Assembly: GCA_012510295.1 (NCBI GenBank)
Contig: JAAZID010000182.1
Span: 1 to 21,726 of the forward strand
Length of the DNA stretch: 21,726 bases
Reading direction: 5' to 3'
From: Methanomicrobiales archaeon
GTDB taxonomy: Archaea; Halobacteriota; Methanomicrobia; Methanomicrobiales; Methanoculleaceae
Shown here: positions 1-5,749 of the stretch, piece after piece
How the letters are laid out: every line of letters begins with the position of its first letter
Numbering within the stretch: position 1 is the first letter of the stretch
Notes under the pieces: generated by a model
Seen by the model: the letters and a program-made list of their open reading frames with translations, nothing else
What the model was told of the DNA's origin: nothing
Database searches by the model: none
Translations under genes and position numbers: made by a program

Positions 1-33
1 CGCACCAGATGAGGGGACGCCCGGCCGGGCACG

Positions 34-42
34 CGTTTTATC
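34..42 (+). promoter_or_regulatory. TATA-box promoter of the tRNA methyltransferase gene
   Basis: The sequence CGTTTTATC is the only TATA-like, AT-rich element in a GC-rich leader. It is centred about 23-29 nt before the two candidate ATG codons (62 and 68), which is the archaeal TATA-to-transcription-start distance. There is no Shine-Dalgarno sequence before either ATG, so a leaderless mRNA is likely. Inference from spacing only. Confidence 0.4.
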
Positions 43-61
43 ACCGCGCCACGCCAATACC

Positions 62-1021
62 ATGGAGATGAAACTCCTCTTCGAGCTCTCCGGTGAGCAC
101 CCGGATCTCCCGATCGCGGAACTGGAGTGTGTGGGCAGGGTCCTCAATGCCCGACCCCAGGTGGCGGTCGCTGAGTCTCCGGACCCCGGGACCGCCGGGC
201 GCCTTGCCCTGGCGCATGTGGTGATGGAGTACCTCGGGGAGTGCGAACCGACGATAGAGGCGTTCTCGGCACTCCTCGCCGACCTCGCCATCACGTCCAC
301 GAAGCCGTTTGCCGGGAGGGTGAAGAAGGTCCAGGGGAGCCGGATGGCGGCCTCACAGCTCGACCTGGAGCGGTTGATCGGGAGCCGGATCGACGGTCCG
401 GTATCGCTCAAGAGGCCGGTAGAGGAGTACCGGGCAGTCGCCTCGGAGGACCGCTGCTACTTCGGCCGCGTCCTCCTCCGGATCGACCGGGGGGGGTTTG
501 AGTTCCGAAACCCCATGCGCCGGCCGTTCTTCCATCCCGGTGTTATGATGCCCCGGATGGCCCGGGCGCTCATAAACATATCCCTGATCCGGCCCGGAGA
601 ACGGATATTCGACCCCTTCTGCGGCACCGGCGGTATCCTCCTTGAGGCACGCGAGATCGGTGCCCGGATCCTCGGGAGCGATTTTGACCCCCTGATGGTC
701 GCCGGCTACCGGCAGAACCTCCCCGGGGCGGATGCGATGATCGCCGATGCCACAGCGATCCCACTCTGTGATCACTCCCTCGACGCGGTCGTGACCGATC
801 TCCCCTACGGTCAGTCGGTCCGGATCCGTGCAGAGAGCATGAATGAACTCTATGACGGTTCGCTCGCCGAGATCCGCCGTATATTGCAGCCCGGGAGGCG
901 CGCGGTCATCGTCACGCACCGCGATATCACCGATATCGCCGCCCGGCACTTCACCATACTGCAGGCACACGAGCAACGGGTGCACAAGAGCCTGACCCGC
1001 CGGATCCTGGTCCTCGCCTGA
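62..1021 (+). CDS. trmG10: tRNA (guanine(10)-N2)-methyltransferase, Trm-G10/Trm11 family
   Basis: Predicted AdoMet-dependent enzyme that methylates N2 of G10 in tRNA (Trm-G10/Trm11 family, cytoplasmic). The N-terminal ~130 residues have the length and place of the substrate-binding THUMP region. A Rossmann-type methyltransferase domain follows. The segment RRPFFHPG (153-160) just before it is typical of the family. Motif I is FDPFCGTGG (183-191), the acidic ribose-binding end of strand 2 is near SDFDP (206-210), and motif IV is DLPYG (246-250), the variant of the (D/N)PPY amino-methyltransferase motif with Leu at its second position. Length 319 residues, about the usual size for archaeal members. 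Start: ATG 62 or ATG 68 (giving MKLLFELSG); both fit a leaderless transcript from the TATA at 34-42. Family assignment is firm; G10 specificity is inferred from family. Confidence 0.88.
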   Translation: MEMKLLFELSGEHPDLPIAELECVGRVLNARPQVAVAESPDPGTAGRLALAHVVMEYLGECEPTIEAFSALLADLAITSTKPFAGRVKKVQGSRMAASQLDLERLIGSRIDGPVSLKRPVEEYRAVASEDRCYFGRVLLRIDRGGFEFRNPMRRPFFHPGVMMPRMARALINISLIRPGERIFDPFCGTGGILLEAREIGARILGSDFDPLMVAGYRQNLPGADAMIADATAIPLCDHSLDAVVTDLPYGQSVRIRAESMNELYDGSLAEIRRILQPGRRAVIVTHRDITDIAARHFTILQAHEQRVHKSLTRRILVLA

Positions 1022-1031
1022 CGATTCATCA

Positions 1032-1101
1032 GGTGCCGGAACTCTGATAATCCGGCCTCCCCTGCCCGGGAGAGGAGGCCTGGTAGCCGGCACCAGATTT
1101 T
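1032..1101 (+). terminator. Nested inverted repeat plus short T-run after the methyltransferase gene
   Basis: GGTGCCGG (1032-1039) pairs perfectly with CCGGCACC (1087-1094). Inside it, GGCCTCC (1054-1060) pairs with GGAGGCC (1074-1080). The outer stem is followed by TTTT at 1098-1101. It starts 11 nt after the stop codon, so a transcription terminator or 3'-end-protecting structure is the simplest reading. The T-run doubles as the likely TATA element of the next gene. Confidence 0.5.
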
Positions 1102-1104
1102 ATG
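1096..1104 (+). promoter_or_regulatory. TATA-like element before the 122-residue membrane protein gene
   Basis: GATTTTATG is centred about 27 nt before the ATG at 1128, and no Shine-Dalgarno sequence precedes that ATG. A leaderless transcript is therefore likely. The element sits directly on the 3' flank of the preceding terminator-like hairpin. Confidence 0.4.
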
Positions 1105-1127
1105 ACAGGAACCGGTAAATTTCATTC

Positions 1128-1496
1128 ATGAATGTAAATATTAAGCGCTACGGCCTCTACCTCATCCGGTGGCAACTCTCGACGCCGATCCTCGCCGGCG
1201 TCCTCTACCTGCTCGCGGGCCTCGGAGCGCTCACCGCCACGGTCATAGCAAACCTCATCGGCGGTCTCATATTCTTCTGGGTCGACCGGTTCATATTCAC
1301 CTCGCAGGCGCTCGCCGCCCAGTGGGAGGTCCGGGAAGAGGTCAGGTGCGTGGACTGCGGCACGGTCGCCCGGGGCTACCGGCTGGTCAGGGCGAAGGAC
1401 TACGACAGGACGGATGACCCGAAACCCGAGTTCCGCTGTGAAATGTGCTCGAAGAAGAAATCGGAAGATCTCAAGCGGCGCGGTGTCGAGCATTGA
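1128..1496 (+). CDS. Small membrane protein with C-terminal zinc ribbon (GtrA-like N-terminus)
   Basis: Function unknown; 122 residues. Two hydrophobic segments (about 18-33 and 35-52) are followed by a soluble tail. The second segment, ending in FFWVDRFIF (49-57), resembles the last membrane helix of GtrA-family flippase-associated proteins, so the N-terminus looks like half of a GtrA domain. The tail carries two CxxC knuckles (C74/C77 and C104/C107), which should form one zinc site with the tail in the cytoplasm. The start at ATG 1128 is supported by the TATA 27 nt upstream. It stands alone between the methyltransferase gene and a long gene-free stretch. The frame is convincing from its hydrophobic and Cys pattern, but no role can be assigned. 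Confidence 0.75.
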   Translation: MNVNIKRYGLYLIRWQLSTPILAGVLYLLAGLGALTATVIANLIGGLIFFWVDRFIFTSQALAAQWEVREEVRCVDCGTVARGYRLVRAKDYDRTDDPKPEFRCEMCSKKKSEDLKRRGVEH

Positions 1497-1682
1497 CGAC
1501 CCTGCAGGAGAAGCGCCGGGGATCCGGGTGGGGCGGTGGATTTACCATCTCTCCCGATGACCTCCCTGAGGCAGTCGGATGGAGCGCTTGCCGGGCCTTC
1601 CGATCCAGGCTCCCATATCGCTCTGGTTGTATTTCTCCTCTCTGCACAGGGATCTATTCCCGTGTATGCGCTGTTACCTGGC

Positions 1683-1699
1683 GCTGTTTAATAAACAGC
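1683..1699. repeat. 17-nt palindrome
   Basis: GCTGTTTA and TAAACAGC are perfect reverse complements around a single central A. An adjacent half-copy, GCGCTGTTA, lies at 1668-1676. The arrangement is typical of an operator for a dimeric helix-turn-helix regulator, but it lies about 270 nt before the nearest downstream gene start, so its target is unclear. Confidence 0.4.
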
Positions 1700-1742
1700 A
1701 AGCGGCGTTGACCCCTGCAACATAACTTACCTCAATACAGAG

Positions 1743-1809
1743 GTGCACGATACCCATGCATGGTCCGACCCCAATAGATTCCTCACGGAAGCATGGGTAC
1801 CCGGTGCAC
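1743..1809. repeat. Interrupted inverted repeat (possible long hairpin)
   Basis: GTGCAC (1743-1748) is mirrored by GTGCAC (1804-1809), and TACCCATGC (1751-1759) by GCATGGGTA (1791-1799). The two paired blocks are separated by 2 nt on the left and 4 nt on the right, with a 31-nt loop. Fifteen base pairs in register are unlikely by chance in so short a stretch. A structured RNA, a regulator site or a relic of mobile DNA are all possible. Confidence 0.45.
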
Positions 1810-1925
1810 TTCAGGATCTTCAGGGATCTTCTCCCGGCATACTACCCCCGGATGGCGGGATCAGATCCCCACAGAGGTCAGAAGCATATATCCAGTCCGC
1901 CTCGGTCTAGAGCAAAACAAATGAA

Positions 1926-1935
1926 TATAAATAAA
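1926..1935 (+). promoter_or_regulatory. TATA-box promoter of the MinD-type gene
   Basis: TATAAATAAA follows an A-rich BRE-like stretch. Expected transcription start is near 1955, leaving a leader of only about 13 nt before ATG 1968. This makes ATG 1968 a better start than the upstream TTG codons at 1950/1953. Confidence 0.65.
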
Positions 1936-1967
1936 AGTGCTACAACCTATTGTTGAGTCGGTTTCAG

Positions 1968-2750
1968 ATGATCAGGGCCTACACCATTACTTCTGGAAAA
2001 GGCGGAACGGGAAAGACAACCGTCACCGCAAATCTCGGAACGGCACTGGCCCAATACGGCAGGGAGACCTGTATCATCGATACAGATATGGGTATGGCCA
2101 ATCTCGGACTGGTCATGGGGCTTGCGGAGACACCGGTAACACTCCACGAGGTTCTGGCCGGGAAGGCGAGAGTCCAGGATGCGACCTACGAAGGACCATA
2201 TGGCCTGAAGATCGTGCCAAGTGGCCTCTCACTCAAGGGGTTTCGGGATGCAGACCCGAAACGGCTCAAGGACGTTATGCACGATCTCACCGACCGGTGC
2301 GAATTTCTGCTCCTCGATACCCCTGCCGGCATCGGTAGCGATGTCGTCATGCCGCTCACGGTTGCAGATGAGGTGATACTGGTTGTGAACCCTGAGATCT
2401 CCTCACTTGTGGATGCGCTGAAGATCAAGATCCTGACGGAGATGATCGGCGGCACCGTCGGGGGAGTGATTCTCAACCGGGCGACACTGGAGGGCAACGA
2501 TACGAGTTGGAGAAAGATCGAGAAGACCCTCGGTGTGCCGATCATCGATACGATCCCCGAGGACGCGCATGTGCGGAGAGCGGCGGCAGCCAGAACGCCG
2601 GTCTCCGTGAAATTTCCCGGATCCGAATCGTCAAAAGCATTCAGGAGGATCGCGGCTACGATGGCAGACATTCCTGCCCGGGAAGATCCCGAAACAGTAC
2701 AGGAAGGATTTATTGAACGATTCGCGCGCGCACTATTCAGGAGAGAATGA
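1968..2750 (+). CDS. minD: MinD/ParA-family P-loop ATPase with C-terminal membrane-targeting-like helix
   Basis: A deviant-Walker-A ATPase of the MinD/ParA class, 260 residues. The signature KGGTGKTT (11-18) has the extra lysine typical of the family. IIDTDMGMANL (36-46) and DTPAG (117-121) are the switch and Walker B regions. Such proteins dimerise with ATP on a membrane or DNA and are released by a partner that triggers hydrolysis. The last ~15 residues (from about EGFIERF to the end) can form an amphipathic helix with aromatic/aliphatic residues on one face and Arg on the other, like the MinD membrane-targeting tail. The downstream one-pass membrane protein begins 2 nt after the stop. Methanogens carry several MinD paralogues, and no MinC/MinE is visible, so a role in division is not implied. 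Start at ATG 1968 chosen from the TATA position. Confidence 0.85.
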   Translation: MIRAYTITSGKGGTGKTTVTANLGTALAQYGRETCIIDTDMGMANLGLVMGLAETPVTLHEVLAGKARVQDATYEGPYGLKIVPSGLSLKGFRDADPKRLKDVMHDLTDRCEFLLLDTPAGIGSDVVMPLTVADEVILVVNPEISSLVDALKIKILTEMIGGTVGGVILNRATLEGNDTSWRKIEKTLGVPIIDTIPEDAHVRRAAAARTPVSVKFPGSESSKAFRRIAATMADIPAREDPETVQEGFIERFARALFRRE

Positions 2751-2752
2751 TA

Positions 2753-2950
2753 ATGGACATGAATGCGATCATGATAGTCTTGCTCTCTGTGACCATCATC
2801 TGTCTGCTGTTTATCATGTACGTGATGTACGTGCGCATCCAGCAGCTCCTCACAGAGGTCGATTCACTGACGGGCAGAATGGAGATTACCGATAATGAAC
2901 TCGAACATCTGACACGGAGCGTCGAAGAGTACAAAAGAACGCGTGTATAG
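2753..2950 (+). CDS. Small one-pass membrane protein with coiled-coil tail
   Basis: Unrecognised protein of 65 residues. One hydrophobic helix (about residues 4-27, rich in Ile/Leu/Val/Met) is followed by a charged segment with heptad-like spacing (from about IQQLL to the end) that should form a short coiled coil. The motif GGAG at 2740-2743 lies 9 nt before ATG 2753. An alternative ATG at 2747 overlaps the MinD stop codon as ATGA but is only 3 nt from that motif. Tight linkage to the MinD-type ATPase suggests co-translation and possibly a physical partnership, for example as membrane anchor or activator; this is inference from context. Confidence 0.7.
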   Translation: MDMNAIMIVLLSVTIICLLFIMYVMYVRIQQLLTEVDSLTGRMEITDNELEHLTRSVEEYKRTRV

Positions 2951-2976
2951 CCTCGCCGCACCCCTCCTGAAGCGAA

Positions 2977-2999
2977 GATATATGTGTGATTCAGTCACA
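2977..2999 (+). promoter_or_regulatory. tRNA-Pro promoter with overlapping inverted repeat
   Basis: GATATATG (2977-2984) is a TATA element centred about 31 nt before the tRNA 5' end, giving an expected start near 3006. Immediately after it, TGTGA (2985-2989) and TCACA (2995-2999) form a perfect inverted repeat with a 5-nt spacer, lying between TATA box and start site, where a bound repressor would block transcription. Confidence 0.5.
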
Positions 3000-3011
3000 T
3001 AGTATGAGGGA

Positions 3012-3084
3012 GGGGCCATAGGGTAGCCTGGCATCCTAGGAGACTGGGGGTCTTCTGACCTGCGTTCGAATCGCAGTGGCCCCA
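3012..3084 (+). tRNA. tRNA-Pro(GGG): tRNA-Pro (anticodon GGG)
   Basis: A complete 73-nt cloverleaf can be folded by eye. The acceptor stem is GGGGCCA with TGGCCCC, discriminator A3084. The D stem is GGGT with ATCC around a loop containing the invariant GG. The anticodon stem is GGAGA with TCTTC and loop CTGGGGG, putting anticodon GGG at 3046-3048. The T stem is CTGCG with CGCAG around TTCGAAT. The 3' CCA is not encoded, as is usual in archaea. There is no intron. Anticodon GGG reads CCC and CCU (Pro). Confidence 0.95.
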
Positions 3085-3092
3085 TCGTACCA

Positions 3093-3097
3093 TTTTT
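3093..3097 (+). terminator. T5 run after tRNA-Pro
   Basis: A run of five T lies 8 nt past the tRNA 3' end, followed by TC-rich sequence. Archaeal RNA polymerase stops at such T-runs without a hairpin. It is the only T-run between the tRNA and the next gene. Confidence 0.5.
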
Positions 3098-3125
3098 CTC
3101 ATCCCCCGATCCAGTTAACTGCATC

Positions 3126-3983
3126 ATGAGACTTCAACCGAGCTGCACAGATTGTCTGATCTCCCGTGTCGAGTACGAAAGCCGGCTCTGCATCGATGAT
3201 GAGGCACGCATCCAGGAGATCGTCAACGCGTGCCAGAACCTGCTCAAGCGTATCCTCGAAGACCCGGTGCCCGCTCCTGTCATAGCGAGTCGGGTGCACC
3301 GCCTCGCGTACCAGATGATCGGCGATAACGACCCCTACCGCGCCTTAAAGAGAGCGAACAACGAGGATGCGATGGCAGTCTGCCGGCAGGTGCGTGGCGA
3401 TCTCTCAACATTCCGCGACCTCGCGCTCGCGGCGGTCATCGGGAATACGCTGGATTATGGGTCAAAAGCCCACACCGTCACCGATAACTTCGTCGAGTTC
3501 TTCCGCAAGGAGTTTGCAGCGGGATTGACCGTTGACGATACCACATCCATAGAACCCCTCACATCCCGCGTGGTCTATCTCGCCGACAACTGCGGAGAGA
3601 TCGTCTTTGATGCGCTCCTCGCGGATCACCTCACCAGAAATGGATCTCACGTCACCTTTGCCGTCCGGGGCGCACCCATCTTAAACGACGCGACCCTTGA
3701 GGATGCACTGGCGGTCGGACTCGATCGTCGCGTGGATCTGCTCACCACCACAACAGACGGGATTGCCGAACTCGGTCTCAACCGGGATATGGTCCCGCCG
3801 GTCCTTGCCGATGCCCTTGACCACGCGACACTCATCATCGCCAAGGGGATGGCCAACTACGAATCACTCTCGGATTGCCGCGACCTCCCCCCCATCGCCT
3901 ATATGATGTCGGTCAAGTGCGGCCCGATCGGGGCCGATATCGGGATTCCGGTCGGTTCCCGGGTTGTACTCCTCCAGGAGTGA
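3126..3983 (+). CDS. DUF89 family metal-dependent phosphatase (damage-control phosphatase)
   Basis: A 285-residue DUF89/ARMT1-like protein. Members are metal-dependent phosphatases thought to remove phosphate from damaged or surplus phosphometabolites. Visible family features: an N-terminal CxxC (C7, C10), typical of the subfamily found in archaea; GNTLDYG (106-112); the metal-binding motif DNCGE (154-158); RGAPILND (181-188) with a conserved Asn-Asp pair; and KGMANYESL (230-238). All expected metal and phosphate contacts seem present, so it should be active. It lies 41 nt after the tRNA with no Shine-Dalgarno sequence at ATG 3126. The downstream stretch has no linked gene, so its substrate cannot be inferred from context. 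Confidence 0.85.
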   Translation: MRLQPSCTDCLISRVEYESRLCIDDEARIQEIVNACQNLLKRILEDPVPAPVIASRVHRLAYQMIGDNDPYRALKRANNEDAMAVCRQVRGDLSTFRDLALAAVIGNTLDYGSKAHTVTDNFVEFFRKEFAAGLTVDDTTSIEPLTSRVVYLADNCGEIVFDALLADHLTRNGSHVTFAVRGAPILNDATLEDALAVGLDRRVDLLTTTTDGIAELGLNRDMVPPVLADALDHATLIIAKGMANYESLSDCRDLPPIAYMMSVKCGPIGADIGIPVGSRVVLLQE

Positions 3984-4044
3984 ACCCGGCAGGAAGCGCG
4001 GGTCCCGGCAATCCACCGATGCACCCCATCAGATAGAGATCCTG

Positions 4045-4052
4045 TATATAAA
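4045..4052 (+). promoter_or_regulatory. Strong orphan TATA box
   Basis: TATATAAA followed by GG is close to the archaeal TATA consensus. The predicted start near 4075 is not followed by any plus-strand gene; the next gene (pgk) is on the other strand. The transcript would be non-coding or antisense to the end of pgk. An eight-codon frame begins at 4071 but has no ribosome-binding site. Confidence 0.4.
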
Positions 4053-4102
4053 GGAACCGATCATTTTTTTATGCTTTTCAGGAGAGATAACGGCTAAAAA
4101 AC

Positions 4103-4152
4103 ATATTTGGAGGGATATTTTACTATTATAAGTATTATAATCAACCAAATAT
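4103..4152. repeat. AT-rich inverted repeat
   Basis: ATATTTGG (4103-4110) pairs perfectly with CCAAATAT (4145-4152) across a 34-nt AT-rich loop. It lies just downstream of the orphan promoter start. Confidence 0.35.
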
Positions 4153-4166
4153 TTACTGGAAAATAT

Positions 4167-4174
4167 TATATAAT
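4167..4174 (+). promoter_or_regulatory. Second TATA-like element in the gene-free region
   Basis: TATATAAT lies at the 3' end of the AT-rich block. It would direct transcription from about 4195 into the GC-richer, repeat-bearing half of the region, where no gene is present. Being nearly symmetric, it could also serve the minus strand. Confidence 0.25.
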
Positions 4175-4211
4175 CATCATTATAGAAACTGGATCGGGGT
4201 AAGACCACACC

Positions 4212-4251
4212 CAGCGATCATCAAATATTCGATTCCAGTCAGTGATCATCA
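4212..4251. repeat. Direct repeat CAG(C/T)GATCATCA
   Basis: CAGCGATCATCA (4212-4223) and CAGTGATCATCA (4240-4251) match at 11 of 12 positions and start 28 nt apart. A shorter relative, CAGTGATCA, is at 4336-4344. Confidence 0.4.
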
Positions 4252-4304
4252 CAACCTACCACAAAAACACCTACACCCACCAGGCATCATACAACCATTC
4301 GGCC

Positions 4305-4333
4305 GGGGGCGGTCCACAATATGCGACGCCCCC
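4305..4333. repeat. GC-rich hairpin
   Basis: GGGGGCG (4305-4311) pairs with CGCCCCC (4327-4333) across a 15-nt loop. No T-run follows directly, so it is more a structural element than a classic terminator. Confidence 0.4.
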
Positions 4334-4335
4334 AC

Positions 4336-4356
4336 CAGTGATCAGTGTTCAGTGGA
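4336..4356. repeat. Three tandem 7-nt CAGTG units
   Basis: CAGTGAT, CAGTGTT and CAGTGGA follow each other without gap directly after the GC-rich hairpin. Units of 7 nt are too short for replication-slippage arrays to be certain; a regulator-binding array is another reading. Confidence 0.35.
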
Positions 4357-4455
4357 TTACAACCAGGCCACGAAGTTCCGGGTGTGGCGCCCCCCACCTC
4401 ACGCTTTTTCGTCACACCTGAGCACCATCCTCGGTGAGACACAATACAGGGCGGG

Positions 4456-4460
4456 AAAAA
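4456..4460 (-). terminator. Minus-strand T5 run after pgk
   Basis: The minus strand reads TTTTT here, just over 50 nt past the pgk stop codon. It is the first T-run met by polymerase leaving the ATP synthase/pgk operon and is a plausible stop site. No stable stem precedes it. Confidence 0.3.
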
Positions 4461-4512
4461 CAACGATCAGCACCCCGACCACCTCGTAGAAGAGGAAAGG
4501 GCACAGTGGCAC

Positions 4513-5727
4513 TCACCCAAAGATCTCCCGCGATAGCTCCAGCGCCTCGATGGCAGGCATCTTCTTCCCGGTCAAAAACTCGATAGCCGCTCCACCACCG
4601 GTGGAGATATGCGAGAACCGGTCCTCAAGACCGAGTCGCTCGATCGCTACGCCCGAGTGCCCGCCACCCACCACAGAGAACTCCACGGTGGAGGCGGCCC
4701 GCAGGAGGTCATAGGTGCCGATGGCAAACTCCTCCTCCTCAAAAAGCCCGGCAGGACCGTTCACCACAACCGTCCCGGACTCAGTGATCTCCTCGGTGAA
4801 GTTCCTGATCGACTCACTCCCGATATCCAGCACCTGGGCATCACCAGGGATAGCACTAACCCGGTACTCCTCCCGCTCCCCATCCTCACGGACGGCGACC
4901 GAGCGCGGCAGAGATATCCGGTCGCGGTAGACCTCGAGGAGCTCGCCTGCGCGGGCGACCTCGTCCCGGTAGCCCAGGTGATCGATGAGCTGGATCGAGG
5001 GCTGACCGATATCGTAGCCGGCCGCGAGCAAAAAGACGTTCCCCACCACACCGACGATGATCACCCGGTCGGCGGTCCCCCGCTCGAGGACATTCTTCGC
5101 GACAGCTATCGAGTCATCCACCTTCGTCCCACCGAGGACAAAGGTGATCGGACGTGGAGCGCCCAAAAAGACCCGGGAGAGGTTTGCGACCTCCTTCTCC
5201 ATCAGGAGACCGGCCACCGACGGAAGCGCGAGAGGCATCCCCACGATCGATGGTTGAGACCGGTGCGCTGTGCCGAAAGCGTCGTTGACGTATGAATCGG
5301 CCATCGACGCCAGTCTCCGGACAAGGATGGTCTTCTTCGCCTCCTCAGGCTTTAAGGTCAGATTCTCCTCAGCAGAAAACCGGAGATTCTCAAGCATCAG
5401 GACATCCCCACGCTTCGCATTCCGGATAGCTTCCCGGGCGCACCGCCCGAAGATATCATCCACATACGTCACCGGGCGGCCGAGTAACCGTTCCAGTTTC
5501 GCCGCATGCGCTTCAAGCGTCGTGTAGTCCTTCTTGCCAGGCCTGCTCTGATGCGTCAGGACGACAAGCCGGGCATCCTCGAGCGCCTGCACCGTCGGCA
5601 GGTGCTCGCGGAACCGCTTGTCATCCAGTATCTGGTTCGATGAGGGATCGATGGGTGAGTTGAAATCCACCCGTAACATCACCGTTCCCGTCAATTTACC
5701 CGAAGCAGCAAGCGTACCGATCTCCAC
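4513..5727 (-). CDS. pgk: Phosphoglycerate kinase
   Basis: Interconverts 1,3-bisphosphoglycerate + ADP and 3-phosphoglycerate + ATP in the cytoplasm; in methanogens it serves mainly gluconeogenesis. 404 residues, the usual archaeal size. Visible signatures: LRVDFNSP (18-25) for substrate binding, HQSRPG (59-64), MLENLRF (111-117), NDAFGTAHR (148-156), VLGGTKVDDS (197-206), the nucleotide-binding GGGHSGV (354-360) and TGGGA (376-380) near the C-terminus. The start is GTG 5727, supported by the strong Shine-Dalgarno sequence AGAGGTGATC ending about 4 nt before it. The gene starts 22 nt after the atpD stop on the same strand with no promoter between, so it is probably the last gene of the ATP synthase transcript, coupling a phosphoryl-transfer enzyme to the ATP-making complex at the level of expression. 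Confidence 0.95.
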   Translation of the reverse strand: MEIGTLAASGKLTGTVMLRVDFNSPIDPSSNQILDDKRFREHLPTVQALEDARLVVLTHQSRPGKKDYTTLEAHAAKLERLLGRPVTYVDDIFGRCAREAIRNAKRGDVLMLENLRFSAEENLTLKPEEAKKTILVRRLASMADSYVNDAFGTAHRSQPSIVGMPLALPSVAGLLMEKEVANLSRVFLGAPRPITFVLGGTKVDDSIAVAKNVLERGTADRVIIVGVVGNVFLLAAGYDIGQPSIQLIDHLGYRDEVARAGELLEVYRDRISLPRSVAVREDGEREEYRVSAIPGDAQVLDIGSESIRNFTEEITESGTVVVNGPAGLFEEEEFAIGTYDLLRAASTVEFSVVGGGHSGVAIERLGLEDRFSHISTGGGAAIEFLTGKKMPAIEALELSREIFG

Positions 5728-5749
5728 CAGGGATCACCTCTACCCCTGA

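Larger units (their letters stand above)
1497..1925. other. Long gene-free stretch upstream of the MinD-type gene
   Basis: About 430 nt with no convincing gene on either strand. Short frames here have no start signal, and their translations are low-complexity mixtures rich in Arg, Ser and Pro. It contains the 17-nt palindrome at 1683-1699, the near-repeat pair GCGCTGTTA (1668-1676) and GCGCTGTTTA (1681-1690), and the large interrupted inverted repeat at 1743-1809. The structure suggests regulatory DNA or a non-coding RNA rather than a decayed gene. No gene remnant was recognised. Confidence 0.5.
3984..4512. other. 529-nt gene-free region, AT-rich in its first half
   Basis: No credible gene on either strand. 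From about 4030 to 4190 the base composition drops sharply to AT-rich, with two strong TATA-like elements (4045, 4167), a T7 run (4064-4070) and an 8-bp inverted repeat (4103-4152). The second half is GC-richer with a 7-bp stem (4305-4333), repeated CAGTG units (4336-4356) and a further pairing GGTGTG/CACACC (4381-4418) around a T5 run. The motif GATCA occurs five times (4059, 4216, 4244, 4340, 4465). The whole looks like a regulatory region or a non-coding RNA locus between the DUF89 gene and the 3' end of the ATP synthase/pgk operon. Confidence 0.5.

Noticed and set aside
353..1093. 246-codon minus-strand frame opposite the tRNA methyltransferase gene
   Set aside because: A shadow of a GC-rich gene: it spans the gene's conserved motifs on the opposite strand and also the terminator hairpin; no protein features.
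1445..1711. 88-codon frame on the plus strand after the zinc-ribbon membrane gene
   Set aside because: It begins inside the preceding gene in another frame, has no ribosome site, and its product is an Arg/Ser/Gly mixture without any domain pattern.
1756..1956. 66-codon frame upstream of minD
   Set aside because: It runs through the minD TATA box and a large inverted repeat and has no start signal; its composition looks random.
3984..4003. Small hairpin after the DUF89 gene (ACCCG with CGGGT)
   Set aside because: Only 5 bp with a 10-nt loop and no T-run; too weak to call a terminator.
4180..4251. C/D-box guide RNA on the minus strand (GTGATGA next to CTGA)
   Set aside because: The C-like and D-like boxes are only about 3 nt apart, leaving no room for a guide; the second pair lacks a D box.
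4609..5295. 228-codon plus-strand frame opposite pgk
   Set aside because: Antisense shadow of a clear pgk gene; Asp/Arg/Gly-rich translation with no motif.
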